Assembly: GCA_977006965.1 (NCBI GenBank)
Contig: OZ345369.1
Span: 2,046,001-2,110,000 of the forward strand
Direction of reading: 5' to 3'
Origin: Phymatolithon calcareum
Taxonomy: Eukaryota > Rhodophyta > Florideophyceae > Hapalidiales
DNA: 64,000 nucleotides
Position numbers and translations under genes: made by a program. Below, in pieces: positions 32,084-44,049 of this stretch (positions are counted from its first letter, which is position 1; each line of letters starts with the position of its first letter). The notes beneath the pieces were generated by a model. It saw nothing but the letters and a program-made list of their open reading frames with translations, ran no database searches and was not told the DNA's origin.

Positions 32084-35000
32084 ACAAAAAACTTTCTACC
32101 ATTGCCTCGCGGCGGTTCTTGCATGGGACTTTAGGACGTCCCTAGAATTACTGAGCAACTTGTTGACTGATAAAACGTTTCCTACACCATCTGTCACAGA
32201 ACATAGAATCTTACAGAGACAATCGGCACCCAGAACATCAATCTGTGTGGATCGCACAAACTGACAATTGCAGGGAGCAGTGTGACTTGTTTGATGTTTT
32301 GGTAGCTGCAAGATGGATGGCAATGGCGACAGAACCGTTAGAGTTTCATCGCAATAGTGCCCTGTATTTGCAATACGCCCAAGAGCCAGGCGATCACGCC
32401 AAAGATCGAAATGTAGTAGACCTACGTGACGGTGAGTTGTTTTTGCTCCGCTTGAGTTTTTCGAAAACTTGGTCAAAGATGATGGTTCAATTCGAGAACA
32501 GTCAACCCTCGATAATTGGATGGCTTCGGTCGGGGAGTCAGAAATCCAGATATCGAGGATATTCCAGGAGTGAATTCATATCATATCGCAAAGATTACAC
32601 GTGTAGCTCAGCAGCCCATGTGGCAGACGCAGCCGACGTGTAGTTGCGGCAATCGATGCCGACACACTGCGCGAATCTGAGAAGCGGATGGTGAAGCGAT
32701 AGTATAATTTTCAATTGTTGCAATTGTTGACGGCATTAGGCTTGTGGGAACTGTCCGGCCCGGAACTGCAACATCACTGGAGGATCATGGTGACACCGAT
32801 GTATTAGTGTATATCTGCGTAACTGTTGCGCATGCGTACAGTATGAACCAACTGTGGCAGATAAAGTGCTTGAAGCGTGTGTAAGGTTGGAGAATCTGAC
32901 GAGTCGTCAGGTGGTATCACGCTTTGGAACCGCGGTCAGAGTTGGGAATATGGACGCCATTGGCAGCGACAGACTTCACGCTGAGGATGTAGAGGAGCTA
33001 GTCACACTGGATGATGCAACAATAAGCCCAGAAACGCCTGGAGCGCTTTTCGAAGATGGAGACGGACCGACCGAAAAGTCACGAAAGTAGATGGAGGCTC
33101 CGCGGATAACAGAGATACAGAGGGGCTTGCGCAGGCCCGATGTAGCAGGGATAACTGGTATTCGCATGCTAATTGCCGACATACTTGCTTACGCTGAAAA
33201 CCTGGATTACAAAGAAGAGGTTGGTATTGCAATTGTAGAAATTCTCACATTTGCAGTTGTGGATGGGGCGGCACTAACTAGATTGGGGTTTCCATGACTT
33301 CAGAGGCCTGCAGGAGCGCAAGTGCAGCTTTAAAGAGCTGGGTCGCTGATGACTTTATCCCCATTCGAAGATTATGTGATAGCTAAAATCGTGTTCTACG
33401 GCATTGCCGGGATCGGGATTGCTACCACTATGGAGGGCTGAATGCTGGCGCAGTGTCAACAGTCCTCTTAGACGCGATCGGTAATAAGATGCGCGTACAC
33501 TCGAGCACTCTTCCCGAAGTCTGGCCGCCATGGAGATGGAGGGCTGTGCCTTACTACATTCTGTGGACAAGTGGTAACGTGCAGAATATGCTCCGTTGCA
33601 TGTACTCAATGTTTTATACATTTTTAAGGTATGCGCCGTGCATCGGCAGTCAGGATATTCTACTAAGTGAATATTCTGAATATATTAAAATTTCGATAAA
33701 TTTTGGGCTAAACGGTATTCGTGGACGCACGCAATATTCTAAAAACCGAGGTTATATGCTTAAAGAGGATCCAGTTATGGAGGGTTGACTGTATTAAAGA
33801 AGGATCTGAGGTAAGCTCACTTCCCTCTCCCTTGAGCAACATATTCTCGACGACACTAAACGAAAATTTGCAGCATATTAGTGATCTAGATAGCTTGTGG
33901 AGCATGGCTGGGTGAGACTGTTTGCGAGAGAAGCGAATCTGGCTGCTATCAAATATTCAAGTATTACAATTGCCGTGTTTCACTAAGTTTCCTAGACTAC
34001 CAGCAGCATTCCACGGACGAGGGGGGCTTTTGCTGAAGTCCCTTCAGTAGGGGGAATACTCTTCGAAAACGAGCTATCGCACCCACCTGATCATTGATTG
34101 CACATGTCCAGTTGCTCTCTCCCCAGTTCGACACTGTCGGATAAGGGGAAAAAGAGAGCACAGAAGACTGGGTAAAAGTTCATGATCGACCCCATTACCG
34201 CACATTATTTTGGCGTCACATAGAGAAACAAGCAATCGCAGGAAAGGCGTGGACATCGTTGACGTCAACATCTTTGACGTTAGTACGGCACCAACGTCGT
34301 CTATGCCACCGTCATCAAAGATACCATTGTCATCATTGATTGCACCGTTTGCGTTCTGGTCTTCTGAGTTCGTGTAAGAGAAACTACATAATGCGGTGTT
34401 CTCGTTAATTTCTGGTTTCCCGCTTCTTCGAAGTAGAGAGTGGTAAATTGTCAACACCGAGAAGCTAATCACTCGAGAACGTTCTGGTCACTGTAATTCT
34501 GGCGAGATCGTTGATTTTCGACCGGCTCGGAGGTTGAGGAATAGCATTCGTTACGTTTTGGCATTGATAATCATCCGATCGCACAGAGCTTTTGGACCGG
34601 CTCTGGTTTCCCACTGTTAGTGCCCTGCAGCTTGAAGACCAGGTTTTCTAGGCACGGTAATATTAAGATGGCGATGGAGAGATCTTTGGATGGCGTGCTC
34701 GGTCTAGCAAGGGTTGCGCCAGCGATCAAAGTCCGGAGCTGAGGACAGAGCTGAGACCAGAGATGAGATCAGAGCTCACGTTACAACTGACGACGCTGCT
34801 ATAAAGCCCTTCTGTGTGTGTTCCCCTGAGCTTTGGTTGATACTTAATTCGTAATTTCAACGAAGATCATTATCTCTTACATCGAGTCACTGTAGAGGAA
34901 GCGGACAGTGGTAAAAAGACACACAACGGAGAGAATGAGCATTAGTACTAGGCTCTTGAGACAACGTTTATGCTCCAGCACTACTGTAAGCACTATTGTG

Positions 35001-35412
35001 TACATTCGGTTCCCTGAGCTAGTAACTTAAGAATGTATGACTTCCGAAGCTTGGAGTCAAGCTTACATATGAGGTGTTATCTCTACCTCATGTCAGATTA
35101 ACGCTCGACAGAAGTCTTCCGGAGACTTCAGCATGGATGGATGGATGTGAGTTTACTTGAAGGTCTTGTACATAGCACCTGACAGGCTTATCTTAGCATT
35201 GAGTCGCGTTGCCTCCAATTCTACTTCGTGTTCTTGGGGCAGAGCTTCTGGATTGCGTCGACCGCGCTTTCCAGAGACTTCAGGTGCAACCGATTTTGGC
35301 ATACTATTCCTAACATCGATAAGAGAGTATTTTTCACACCCTTAATCTTTTTGTGCAGCAGCACAAACCAACATGATTCGTCAAGGAAATGTCCCAGCAT
35401 TCGTTTTCATTT
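32084..35412. other. 3.3 kb without a recognised gene
   Basis: The palindrome CACCCTCAATTGAGGGTG lies just before this, at 32043-32060. Plus frames at 32854-33090 and 33091-33297 follow each other in the same frame, separated by one stop (…TEKSRK-stop-MEAPRITEIQRGL…). Together they look like a 147-residue acidic, Ala/Leu-rich coding relic of unknown family. 33.3-35.4 kb holds nothing else apart from the 12-bp repeat below. Confidence 0.45.
34738..34773. repeat. 12-bp tandem repeat, three units
   Basis: GCTGAGGACAGA, GCTGAGACCAGA, GATGAGATCAGA, followed by a partial GCTCA. Confidence 0.8.
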
Positions 35413-35414
35413 TG

Positions 35415-35945
35415 AGGTATATTTGATGATTTTATTTGAAAACTCACAAAGCCTCGCTTTCGAGAAACGGGGCAGCTTCTGCATGCTTCTCTGAGCTAAA
35501 GTCCTCTTGCTACGCAAATAGTCCTTGATTCGTATTTCCCTGGCAACAAGCGCTCTTGTGAGTGCCTTGCATTCACAGTCAATTTCCGTGCTCATCTTCG
35601 ACGATGCCAATGCAGCTAATTCGAAAACCGCTGTAATCCCGAAGCAGGCACTCAATACTGTTTTCTCCACAGGGGTGCTTGGTTGAGTATCAACCTTAGG
35701 CGTTTTAATTGTGTCTTACTTACTCTTGTATAGCGAATAGCTGGTAGCCAGTCAGCAGTAGGAATCTTCATTGATCTCCCGTCTTCCCTTTCCCATGCCT
35801 TGATTATCTCTTCTGTCCTCTTCTTCTTCGTGACAGATCCCTCCTCCACTTTTTAAAGGGCTTGTCGTAAGTCTTCATATTGTTTGAGATATGCAACATC
35901 CTTCGTTTCTTCCCTTTTGTCCTCGTCTCCTCCTGGGCACTCTTC
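35415..35945 (-). mobile_element. LINE family A copy A6, diverged
   Basis: Minus strand: ETKDVAYLKQYEDLRQAL, then VEEGSVTKKKRTEEIIKAWE, LKRLRLILNQAPLWRK, ECKALTRALVAREIRIK. The 3' end is TTTTCAAATAAAATCATCAAATATACC. It lies just downstream of the 275-aa gene on the same strand, probably in or near its 3' UTR. No exact target duplication survives. Confidence 0.82.
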
Positions 35946-35985
35946 ATTTATATTATGTGGGCATATCTCCTGTCGAAAAATATTG

Positions 35986-36813
35986 CTATTTTCGATGATG
36001 CCCTTTCGTCCTGTGATTTCGACTTCTGTGAGACCGATGTGCTCTTGGCGCAGTATTTGAAAAATAGTCCTCGTCTTGAGTCTCTGATTCTGAATCTTCG
36101 TCGCTTTCCTCCTCAGATTCCGACTCTAAATCATCTGTTTCAAGCTGGCTAACGGCGAAAATGTATCTCTTACCGGCGACAGCAGATACGTCAGCAACTT
36201 GCTCCGAAAGTGCTATTCTCAGTGCCACACCATCCAGCGGCCTTCTAGTCGAGAGGCACAACGCCTTGTATTTTTCCAGCTTTGAGTCCCAGTCTTGCAC
36301 CGCCTTCCACACATCGCTGAGAAGCCACTGACTCGGCGTTTCTATCTCGATATCCTCTTCGAGCAAGTCAGGGCCGGAAGGATCGGAATCTTGTCTGAGA
36401 TTAATTGTAGGAATTTTGGGGCGCGACCTGAGTGCGGATTTTTTCATGTCGGAAACGCAAAAAATGAGCCGCACTGGATTCATGTGAACGATCTCTTGAC
36501 ACTTGCCACCGGCGCTTGTGTACCCATTGTCCTCTTCCTTCTCACACAGCACGATGATACGTTTATCCGGTCGGAGAATGAATTTCTTCATTGATCCGTC
36601 TGGGTCGCCCTTGACGGCTCTGTTGAAAAGTTCCGAAAGTGTCGTGCTAGTGGAGGCAACGCAGAAAATGTCGAACGGAAGCAAAGGTTCATCCTTCTTC
36701 GAGTATCGCAAATTGACAGATACCCGGATTCTAGACGGTCTTACCTTTGTGTTTACTCTCGCCTTTTTGGATTTATCGCCGCGTGAGACTGGTGTGCCAG
36801 ATGAGCGCCCCAT
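35986..36813 (-). CDS. Hypothetical protein with acidic and His/Arg-rich tail (275 aa)
   Basis: A single frame with a clean ATG. Residues 1-35 are basic (MGRSSGTPVSRGDKSKKAR). About 35-215 form a mixed alpha/beta-like domain (FDIFCVASTSTTLSELFNRA, ADKRI-like beta text RPDKRIIVLCEKEED, VRLIFCVSDMKKS). About 228-250 is an acidic run (ESESEEESDEDSES). The last ~20 residues are His/Arg/Ser (RAHRSHRSRNHRTKGHHRK). The charge layout suggests a nuclear or nucleic-acid/chromatin-bound protein, which is inference. I do not recognise the family. It could also be a captured gene in a transposon, but no repeats flank it apart from LINE A6 downstream. Confidence 0.65.
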   Translation of the reverse strand: MGRSSGTPVSRGDKSKKARVNTKVRPSRIRVSVNLRYSKKDEPLLPFDIFCVASTSTTLSELFNRAVKGDPDGSMKKFILRPDKRIIVLCEKEEDNGYTSAGGKCQEIVHMNPVRLIFCVSDMKKSALRSRPKIPTINLRQDSDPSGPDLLEEDIEIETPSQWLLSDVWKAVQDWDSKLEKYKALCLSTRRPLDGVALRIALSEQVADVSAVAGKRYIFAVSQLETDDLESESEEESDEDSESETQDEDYFSNTAPRAHRSHRSRNHRTKGHHRK

Positions 36814-39073
36814 GATGATATTTAGTTTCGTGGAAGAAACGCTCCAGAGACTGATCGCGCTGTTCTTGACTTGAGCTTCTTGCTTTTGGCGCGTTCGAAA
36901 TGGGAAGCCTATTCCTTACAGAGCTTGTATTGGTGTCATGAGTATTTGTAGAAAGAAGAAGCTACTTCTCGTCCGTAGAGAGCTCTGAAATAGTGCAAAG
37001 TCTCTCGTCATCGTAAATTCCCGTGTTCTGACAGTGAGAGGCACGGAATCTGTGATTGCTTGGACTTGGCCCAAGTCAGAAATTATTTTGTTGCATTCAC
37101 GGCATATTCCAGGCCACGGTCCCTTAAATCACAAAGATCTAGACAAATGTCTCGAGGAAGATGTCTTCTACTCAGACCAGGGCCAAAGAGTCTTCTTCAA
37201 ACGTATACGAAATTCAGAGATTTTCTTTTACTCAAAGCTGTTTGTAGACTCAAGGTTTCATCAGCTGGTTGTTTCGGACATGATTCCGGGCCAATCTTGG
37301 AGCATCCCCAGAGTGTAACAAAAGCGTACAGTCTCTACGATCTATAATCCATTTGAGGACCCAGTCCTTAATCGAGGCAACATTTCAAAGCTCATTAAAC
37401 TAAGCAAATTTTAAGGAACACCTGTTTTGCACCACATGCACAAAGACCCCTCTTGCTTCTGCACTCGAAGATCGCAGCTTATACGATATAACAAATTATG
37501 CGAACACAGTCATCCACGCGAAGAAGCAAGTGTTGTGATGATACAGGTAAAAATCCTCGCCGACAAAGTCGGTGCTCCCGTTTGCGCCATAGAAACTGCA
37601 GTCACAAGCCTAGAAGATTAATCCCGACTTCATTGATCTCTGTAAAAGTCTATAGAAATAAATAGGACTGTTCTGGTAGTCCTCGTTGAATAGATTAGCG
37701 GTGGTTCAAGTTCTTTATTGCGCGGAACGTGGATTTTGGTCCAACATCCGGAACCCGAAAAAAAGGCGACGACCATCAAGAGTATCAAAGCAACACGGGG
37801 AATGCTTTCGCACATGTTCAAGCGGCACACTGAGTCGGATAAAGTCGCCGTCGGGAAAAATATGCACCAGCTCGTTCGAGTTCTGAAGCTGCTTACAATG
37901 CAAACCCCATCTGATCTCTTGAGGATATAGGGCGTTGCTTTCCACGAACTCCTATCAAAGACGATCTTCACGCAGTGTAAAACCATCCTGGAAGCAAGAG
38001 AAGCTCTCATCGCCCTGTCGCCGGCTCCCTGGAATATGCATTTCAAGGATCTTGTGACCTCGAGTCGCAAAGAACGGCTATCTTTTTAACCCAGGTCGGA
38101 GAAAGTGGTGCGCAAACAATATTGGTCTTTTATAGTCCATGTCGTTAATAGTTTATTGCTGTACCCTGGAACTCGCCCGGAGTCACTAGACAACGATTTA
38201 CGATGCACTGGCGTTGCAGCTGATCGGCAACTCGAACGACGCGTACTATGTTTGATGTCGATCTCTAACCCTGAAGCGCACAATCGCGACTGACAGTGGT
38301 GTTGGTACACATTTAACGCCTACGAAGTCGAAAAGGGAGACTGCGGATGGAATGATCACCCCTTATACCTTGTAGAATTGATTCGTCTTTTTCAAAGCAT
38401 GAAGAAGAGGTTTTTCTGATCCATTAACTTGAAGTCTTGGCGATTCTAATAATGGTGAGTGCGACATTTGCTGGAGCCATGAAAACATCTTGCTGAAATG
38501 AGAAAAACGTGCCCTCAATTGTGAAATAATTCCCGTACAGTAGGCACAAGTGAAGGACTGCGAAATGTCGAAAAATAACACACCTTGTTCGTACGTTCCA
38601 GCTATGTATGCCGACGCAAGGACCGAAGTAGATATGAATGAAATCGAGAACGGGGGAGGCGCAAGGCCGATCGGGAGAAGCACATAGAAGGAGAGCGTCA
38701 TATTCTTGAATAAGCAACTTTTTAGTCATGAGCGGCGCGGGCCTTGGCCGCGCAAAGCACTGCTGCAATCTTTGGGTCATCTTGTCCACGTTGTCCTCAT
38801 TAACGAGGACAGCTCTTCAAATCGTCAATGCGGGTATCGCCCAGGTTTGGGAACGAATATCGAGACGGTCGATAGCCACTGCTCCATGAGCTGTACTACT
38901 ACGATGTGAATGAAGCCGCCACTATTTCCGTTCGCGGAGTTATGCAAAATTTGATGTAGGGGTCACACCAGCCACTTTTACAAAACGTCGCGCTTCGGTT
39001 CATATAAAGAATGCTTCTTGTAATTTTCTTTTCTTCTTATTTAAGCACCGATAAAAGGAAGAAAGAGATATCA
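36814..39073. other. 2.3 kb without an intact gene
   Basis: At 37718-37930 a 70-codon plus frame begins MRGTWILVQHPEPEKKATTI, which resembles the K-element text KWVLVQKPIEKTKIKTIKI and may be a third, very old copy. Otherwise only short overlapping frames. Confidence 0.4.
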
Positions 39074-40243
39074 TCAAATCTCTACTTGATGGGGGATGGG
39101 AACTTGCTTATACGCCGCAATGACATTGTCCGCTGCCAGTGTCGCCATACTAGCTCTCGTAGCTAGACTCGCGCTTCCAATATGAGGCAGAATAAAACAG
39201 TTTGGCAGCTTAATAAGCGGACTATCTAACGGCAGCGGCTCAGGCGTGGTCACGTCTAATCCCGCTCCAAATATCGTGCCCATTTCCAATGCCTTGACCA
39301 GATCATCCTGCTTGACCAGCTCACCCCTGGCGACATTAACAAACACAGCAGTGCGCTTCATCTTCCTAAACGCGCTCTCATCGAACATTTCCTTAGTGTG
39401 CTCATTGAGCGGACAGAGCGGTATTACAATATCCGAATTGGCAAGGAGAAAGTCCAAATCGACAAATTCAGCATCAAGAGGTTTCGCAACATCTGGTTTC
39501 GGCCGATTTCCAGAGTACAGAATCGAGCACCCGAACGCCCGAAGGCGGCGCGCGACAGCCGCACCGATACGACCGAGTCCAATGATGCCCACAACGCTGG
39601 AATGGACATCAGTGCCGCACATCCACTCCGGGTGCCACGCGCCCCAGCTGCCGTCCTCGACTGCCACAGTCGCCTCCTTGAAGCGACGGCACGCGGCGAG
39701 CACGAGCCCGAGCGCCGTGTCTGCGGTTGTCTCGGTGAGCACGTCGGGCGTGTGCGCGACGCGAACACCGCGGCGTGTGCATTCGGCGACATCGATGTGA
39801 TTGTAGCCAACACTCATGGTGGACACGACCTTCAATCGCTCCCCGCCAGCGTCGAGCACCTCGGCCGTGATTTCATCCTTGAGCATGCAGTAAAGCGCGT
39901 CGACACCGGAGCGCAACTTGTCGCACAGCTGCGCAGTGCTCATCTCGCCGGCATTGGGGCCCGGGTAGTCGATTTCGAGACCGGGGCAGGCCTGCAGGCG
40001 GGATATTCCAGCGGGTGGGATCGCGTTCGTGACGACGACTCGCCAGGGCGATCGCGAATCATCCCGCATGGCGGTGGAGTACAGGGCCGCAGCGGTCGGA
40101 CGACGGGGCCGCCAGGTGTTAGACGATGAGAATTTGCGGATCAGATGTGAGGGGGAGTGTGGTACTGTCCGGAAGAAAAACCCTGTCGCAAGTGAGTGTG
40201 GGCGAGGCATTGCCGGATCGTTGGTCGGTGTCGGCAGGTGCAT
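39074..40243 (-). CDS. Glyoxylate/hydroxypyruvate reductase-like D-2-hydroxyacid dehydrogenase, organelle-targeted form
   Basis: 389 aa. Residues ~68-389 are a complete D-isomer-specific 2-hydroxyacid dehydrogenase of the GRHPR type: substrate-loop text STMSVGYNHID (141-151), nucleotide-binding GLGRIG (222-227), and the catalytic triad Arg306 (VARGELV), Glu335 (TPEPLP) and His354 (LPHIGSAS). Such enzymes reduce glyoxylate to glycolate and hydroxypyruvate to D-glycerate with NAD(P)H, in photorespiration-type recycling or detoxification. The first ~59 residues are rich in Arg, Ser, Ala, Pro and Thr with almost no acid (MPRPHSLATGFFFRT, RKFSSSNTWRPRRPTAA), typical of a mitochondrial or plastid transit peptide. 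A second in-frame ATG at 40069 (MRDDSRSP) would give a protein without it. It is tandem with, and ~65% identical to, the gene at 41202-42197. No intron. Confidence 0.93.
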   Translation of the reverse strand: MHLPTPTNDPAMPRPHSLATGFFFRTVPHSPSHLIRKFSSSNTWRPRRPTAAALYSTAMRDDSRSPWRVVVTNAIPPAGISRLQACPGLEIDYPGPNAGEMSTAQLCDKLRSGVDALYCMLKDEITAEVLDAGGERLKVVSTMSVGYNHIDVAECTRRGVRVAHTPDVLTETTADTALGLVLAACRRFKEATVAVEDGSWGAWHPEWMCGTDVHSSVVGIIGLGRIGAAVARRLRAFGCSILYSGNRPKPDVAKPLDAEFVDLDFLLANSDIVIPLCPLNEHTKEMFDESAFRKMKRTAVFVNVARGELVKQDDLVKALEMGTIFGAGLDVTTPEPLPLDSPLIKLPNCFILPHIGSASLATRASMATLAADNVIAAYKQVPIPHQVEI

Positions 40244-41201
40244 TGCGGTGTGATGCGTTTCGTGTAAGAGAGTAACGCTTACAGACCTGAAGCAAGGATT
40301 GACGGCTCAAGCTGGAGAAGGAGCATTCACGTCCACGACCTTTCGCCTTACCGAGAATCACGTTGAAGGCACCGTTTCGACTCGGTCCCTGCCATGCATA
40401 GGTTCAAGCATTGCCGGACAGCGATCGCTTCTGCTGTGTTTTGGAGATTAGGTTAAGGAGTTCTCTCCGCTCAGGTACTGTACCCGAGGGATGCATAGCC
40501 TGGAGAACAAAGTCCACGTGCCGATGAGCTGTTGGCTGCTCTTATCAAAGTCGTTAATTTGCTCAGTGATCCATTTTCAAGAAATGTATCATACCACCAG
40601 ATTACATTTAATGATCGGATTGGTCCATTCCCTCTTCTTCGTCCATTTTATTGGTCGCATTTCTCGAAGCCGTGCGAACAGATAGGGACCGGTTCCGAAT
40701 TGGATCAACAAGGGTTGACTCTTTCCCATCCAACGCTGTTTGTCCGCGTGCACGTAATCGTTTGCATTGCCGTGCCTGGTAATGCAATCGAATAGCATGC
40801 GATAACACAATGTTTCTCCGATATGCACTATCTGCACAAGACGAATTTCGCCCTAATGTTGATTCATCGAGTTGGAGGCTTCTTCCTTCAATCCGATCGC
40901 GAAAATTATGTACTTCCAAATTTATTGCCAATGAGAAGTATGCTTCTGATTCCCTGCCTGTTTACCATGACCAAAAGATCAATTTTGTGTTTTGATGTCC
41001 TCAGCGTCACATAATTATGAATTCAAAGTGCTGCGTATGTTGAGAAAAGTGGAGCGCTACATGCTATTAATGACGCTAAGCAAAGCACTACCACGAACAT
41101 CAAGCACCCACATCAAAAACAGGAACTTCCATATGGTCAATATCTTCCTCCAGCCAAAGTATATCGTAAACCATAGCACGATCAGAGGACTTGGTTACCC
41201 T
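40244..41201. other. Spacer between the paired dehydrogenase genes
   Basis: 958 bp holding the promoter and 5' UTR of the downstream gene and the 3' end of the upstream one. No other gene recognised. Confidence 0.55.
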
Positions 41202-42197
41202 TCACATCTTTACAGGATTAGGGATAGGTAATTGCTTATACGCCGCAATCAAATTATCTGCCGCCATAGTCGCCATACCACCTCTAGTCGCCAAACTTGC
41301 GCTTGCAATGTGCGGAAGAATGAAGCAATTAGGCAACTTAATGAGCGGACTGTCCAAGGGCAGCGGTTCCGGTGTGGTTACGTCCAATCCAGCCCCAAAA
41401 ATCGTACCTTCCCTCAAAGCCTTCACCAGATCATCCTGCTTTACAAGCTCTCCTCTTGCAGGATTGATGAACACCGCGGAGCGCTTCATTTTCTTGAACA
41501 CCGTCTCATCAAACATCTCCTTCGTTTCCTCCAGCAGCGGACAGAGAGCGATGACAATATCCGACTTTTCAAGCAACGTGTCCATTGTGACCAACTCAGC
41601 ACCGAGCTGTTCGGCCACCGTCGGATTCGGATAGCTATCGAAATACAATAGGGTACAATTGAAACCACGCAAACGACGCGCGACAGCCGCGCCAATACGT
41701 CCAAGCCCAACAATGCCCACAACACTTGAGTCCACGTCGGGACCGCACATCCACTCCGGACGCCACTCGCCCCAACCGCCGTTCTCAACCGCCGCGGTCG
41801 CCTCCTTGAAGCGGCGGCACGTCGCGAGCACGAGTCCGAGCGCGGTATCCGCGACCGTCTCCGTAAGAACGCCGGGCGTGTGAGCGACGGTAATTCCACG
41901 ACGGGCGCATTCGGCAACGTCGATGTGATTGAAACCGACACTCATTGTGGAAATCATCTTCAATCGCTCACCGCCCGCATCGAGAACTTCTGGTGTGATC
42001 TTGTCAGTGAGAAGACAGTAGAGGGCATCAGCACCTTCTCGAAGTTTAGCGCATATTGTCTCGTGCGGCATCTTGCCGGTGTCTGTTTTCGGGTAGTCGA
42101 GCTCGAAGCCGGGGCAGGATTGTAGACGGGAGAGATCCACGGTTGGGATGACGCTCGTCACAACGACGCGCCAGGTAGATCTGGTGGTGTCCGACAT
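41202..42197 (-). CDS. Glyoxylate/hydroxypyruvate reductase-like D-2-hydroxyacid dehydrogenase, cytosolic form
   Basis: 331 aa, the usual full length of the GRHPR family, starting AAAATGTCGG with no extension before the first strand (WRVVVTSVIP). GLGRIG (164-169); catalytic Arg248 (PARGELV), Glu277 (TPEPLP), His296 (LPHIASAS). The residue after LPHI is Ala where the paralogue has Gly. It should catalyse the same NAD(P)H-dependent reduction of glyoxylate/hydroxypyruvate. Lack of a transit peptide suggests the cytosol. With the neighbour 958 bp downstream on the same strand it forms a tandem duplicate that has split by localisation. A 162-bp tandem repeat lies 144 bp upstream, inside the likely promoter region. 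No intron. Confidence 0.93.
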   Translation of the reverse strand: MSDTTRSTWRVVVTSVIPTVDLSRLQSCPGFELDYPKTDTGKMPHETICAKLREGADALYCLLTDKITPEVLDAGGERLKMISTMSVGFNHIDVAECARRGITVAHTPGVLTETVADTALGLVLATCRRFKEATAAVENGGWGEWRPEWMCGPDVDSSVVGIVGLGRIGAAVARRLRGFNCTLLYFDSYPNPTVAEQLGAELVTMDTLLEKSDIVIALCPLLEETKEMFDETVFKKMKRSAVFINPARGELVKQDDLVKALREGTIFGAGLDVTTPEPLPLDSPLIKLPNCFILPHIASASLATRGGMATMAADNLIAAYKQLPIPNPVKM

Positions 42198-42340
42198 TTT
42201 GGTGGCGATGTCAGCGGTGCACGGGGATGCAGGAGGAAACGGTTAGACGATACGAGTTGGAGGAACAAGACGGTCGGCGAGCAGGTTAAAACGAGGTTTC
42301 CTCGGGTGACTACTGTAGTTCTGAAAATGTATTGCATGCT

Positions 42341-42720
42341 GTAACACCCTGCTCTTTCACACGCCGAGACAGCACGAGAGAACTCGTGATCGGCTGAAGG
42401 GACGTTGACGCGATACCTTCGCTGTCCCTAAGCTGGCATCTAGGGATATCGATTGCAGTGACCCTTCCTGGGCACCGCTATCCCTGCCAGCCGGAGTTAC
42501 TGGTAACACCCTGCTCCTTCACACGCCGAGACAGCGCGAGAGAACTCGTGATCGGCTGAAGGGACGTCAACGCGACACCTTCGCTGTCCCTAAGCTGGCA
42601 TCTAGGGATATCGATTGCAGTGACCCTTCCTGGGCACCGCTATCCCCTGCCAGTAGACGACTCTTCCGTGTGGGTACCGGAAGGTCCAGGCAGAAGAGAG
42701 GCCTACCGAGGTTACTGGTA
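42341..42720. repeat. 162-bp tandem duplication, LTR-like ends
   Basis: Unit 1 (42341-42502) and unit 2 (42503-42720) are >95% identical over the first ~150 bp (GTAACACCCTGCTC, CACACGCCGAGACAGC, ATCGGCTGAAGGGACGT, CTAAGCTGGCATCTAGGGAT). Unit 2 keeps ~54 bp missing from unit 1 before a shared GGAGTTACTGG/GAGGTTACTGG end. GTAAC...GTTAC at the unit edges and the TGTAACACCC start recall LTR termini, so a tandem pair of solo-LTR-like repeats is one reading. No internal retroelement genes lie nearby. Confidence 0.9.
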
Positions 42721-44045
42721 AGCCGTGATCCAATCAAGGTGTTGGTTTTTGCATATCTTGTGATTACCAGAACACTGGGGTCTTCCTCCTGCCTTTGCCA
42801 CATTGGTAATCGAGTGGATTACTACTTAAACACAATAAAGGCAGCGCCATCGGAAACGAGTAACCGCATGGCGACCTAGCCTCTCAATCTCTCCTGTTCC
42901 CAACTTTACTATCGTTCCCATCTTTTCCTTCACCCTGAAGCCTTGAGGCGTTACAATGCCAGAACAACCTGGCTGTACGGGAACGCAGGAGGTGCATGTG
43001 GATGGATGACGTGGCGGCAAGGTAGTTTGAGGTCAGCGCGGCCTCAGATCTCAGATTCCCAATACTGTCATACCGACATCGTCGACACAACCGTCGATTG
43101 GGCGTGAGACCTGTACATGGCAGGTGTGACTGGCTAGTACAGTAGTTAAGGCAGAAGGCAGGGACGGTGGAATGTGGAAAGTAATTTTGGAAAGGGAACG
43201 GTTCCTTTTCTGAGCAATCTTTGATACAAAATAATTTGTGAAGTAGGATTGGAGTTTATGGCTCGAACTACAGTACATTTATCGATTCTCAATGAAGCCA
43301 GTTTCGGTTTTGGAACAGTGCACGTTCTGTTTCAAGACTTCGCAGTAATCTCTTCCTCACACATAGGCGGGATCCAGGACTATGTGTTTGACCACAGGGA
43401 CTAGCAGCCACTCTATTGTCCCTATATTGCGTTAATTAGCCTGCGTGAGCTGTCCCTGTAGTGCTATTCACTTGTGGAAAACTGTCGGCTTCATCTACCC
43501 GTCTTCTTCATTGTCTATATGGCAATAGAAGATGGCAGGTTTAGCTCTTTATGAAATTGACTCTACATAGCCGGCATGCATTGAATAAGTCCCGTGCATG
43601 CGAGATCGCTTTCTTCTGGAAAGGCATTCGTATACATGGATGACCGCCTTCTCAAGGATTATCACTCCCGCTCATTGTCCGCTTAGCCGCACTCTATCTT
43701 TTGATTCAGTCACAAGGCAATAGCCCAACCGACTGCTCAGCATCCAAGGAGATGTATGACGTCATCAACGAAGGTGATCCCTTCCCCTGCCTTGCTCGTA
43801 GATTTGGGCCCTTCGGCGCCGTGTAGACCAGAATGTTATGGCTTGCTACTGAAGCTCATGAGATCTGTACTGATAACGACGTTCTCTAAAAATGCATGAA
43901 TTCTCCCGCGTGATTAGGCTGGCAATAAGCCTCGGGATTGCAGAGATTTTTCGAGATGTGTGGCTTGTATACGACGCAAATATACAGCTGCCATTCGGGA
44001 GATATTTACCTGAACGGTGCTATGTTTAGAAAGCGGGTGGACAGA
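42721..44045. other. 1.3 kb without a recognised gene
   Basis: Only short frames. No element boundary found. Confidence 0.5.
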
Positions 44046-44049
44046 ATAT

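Noticed and set aside
39398-40129. 243-codon plus frame
   Set aside because: Antisense shadow of the GC-rich dehydrogenase gene.
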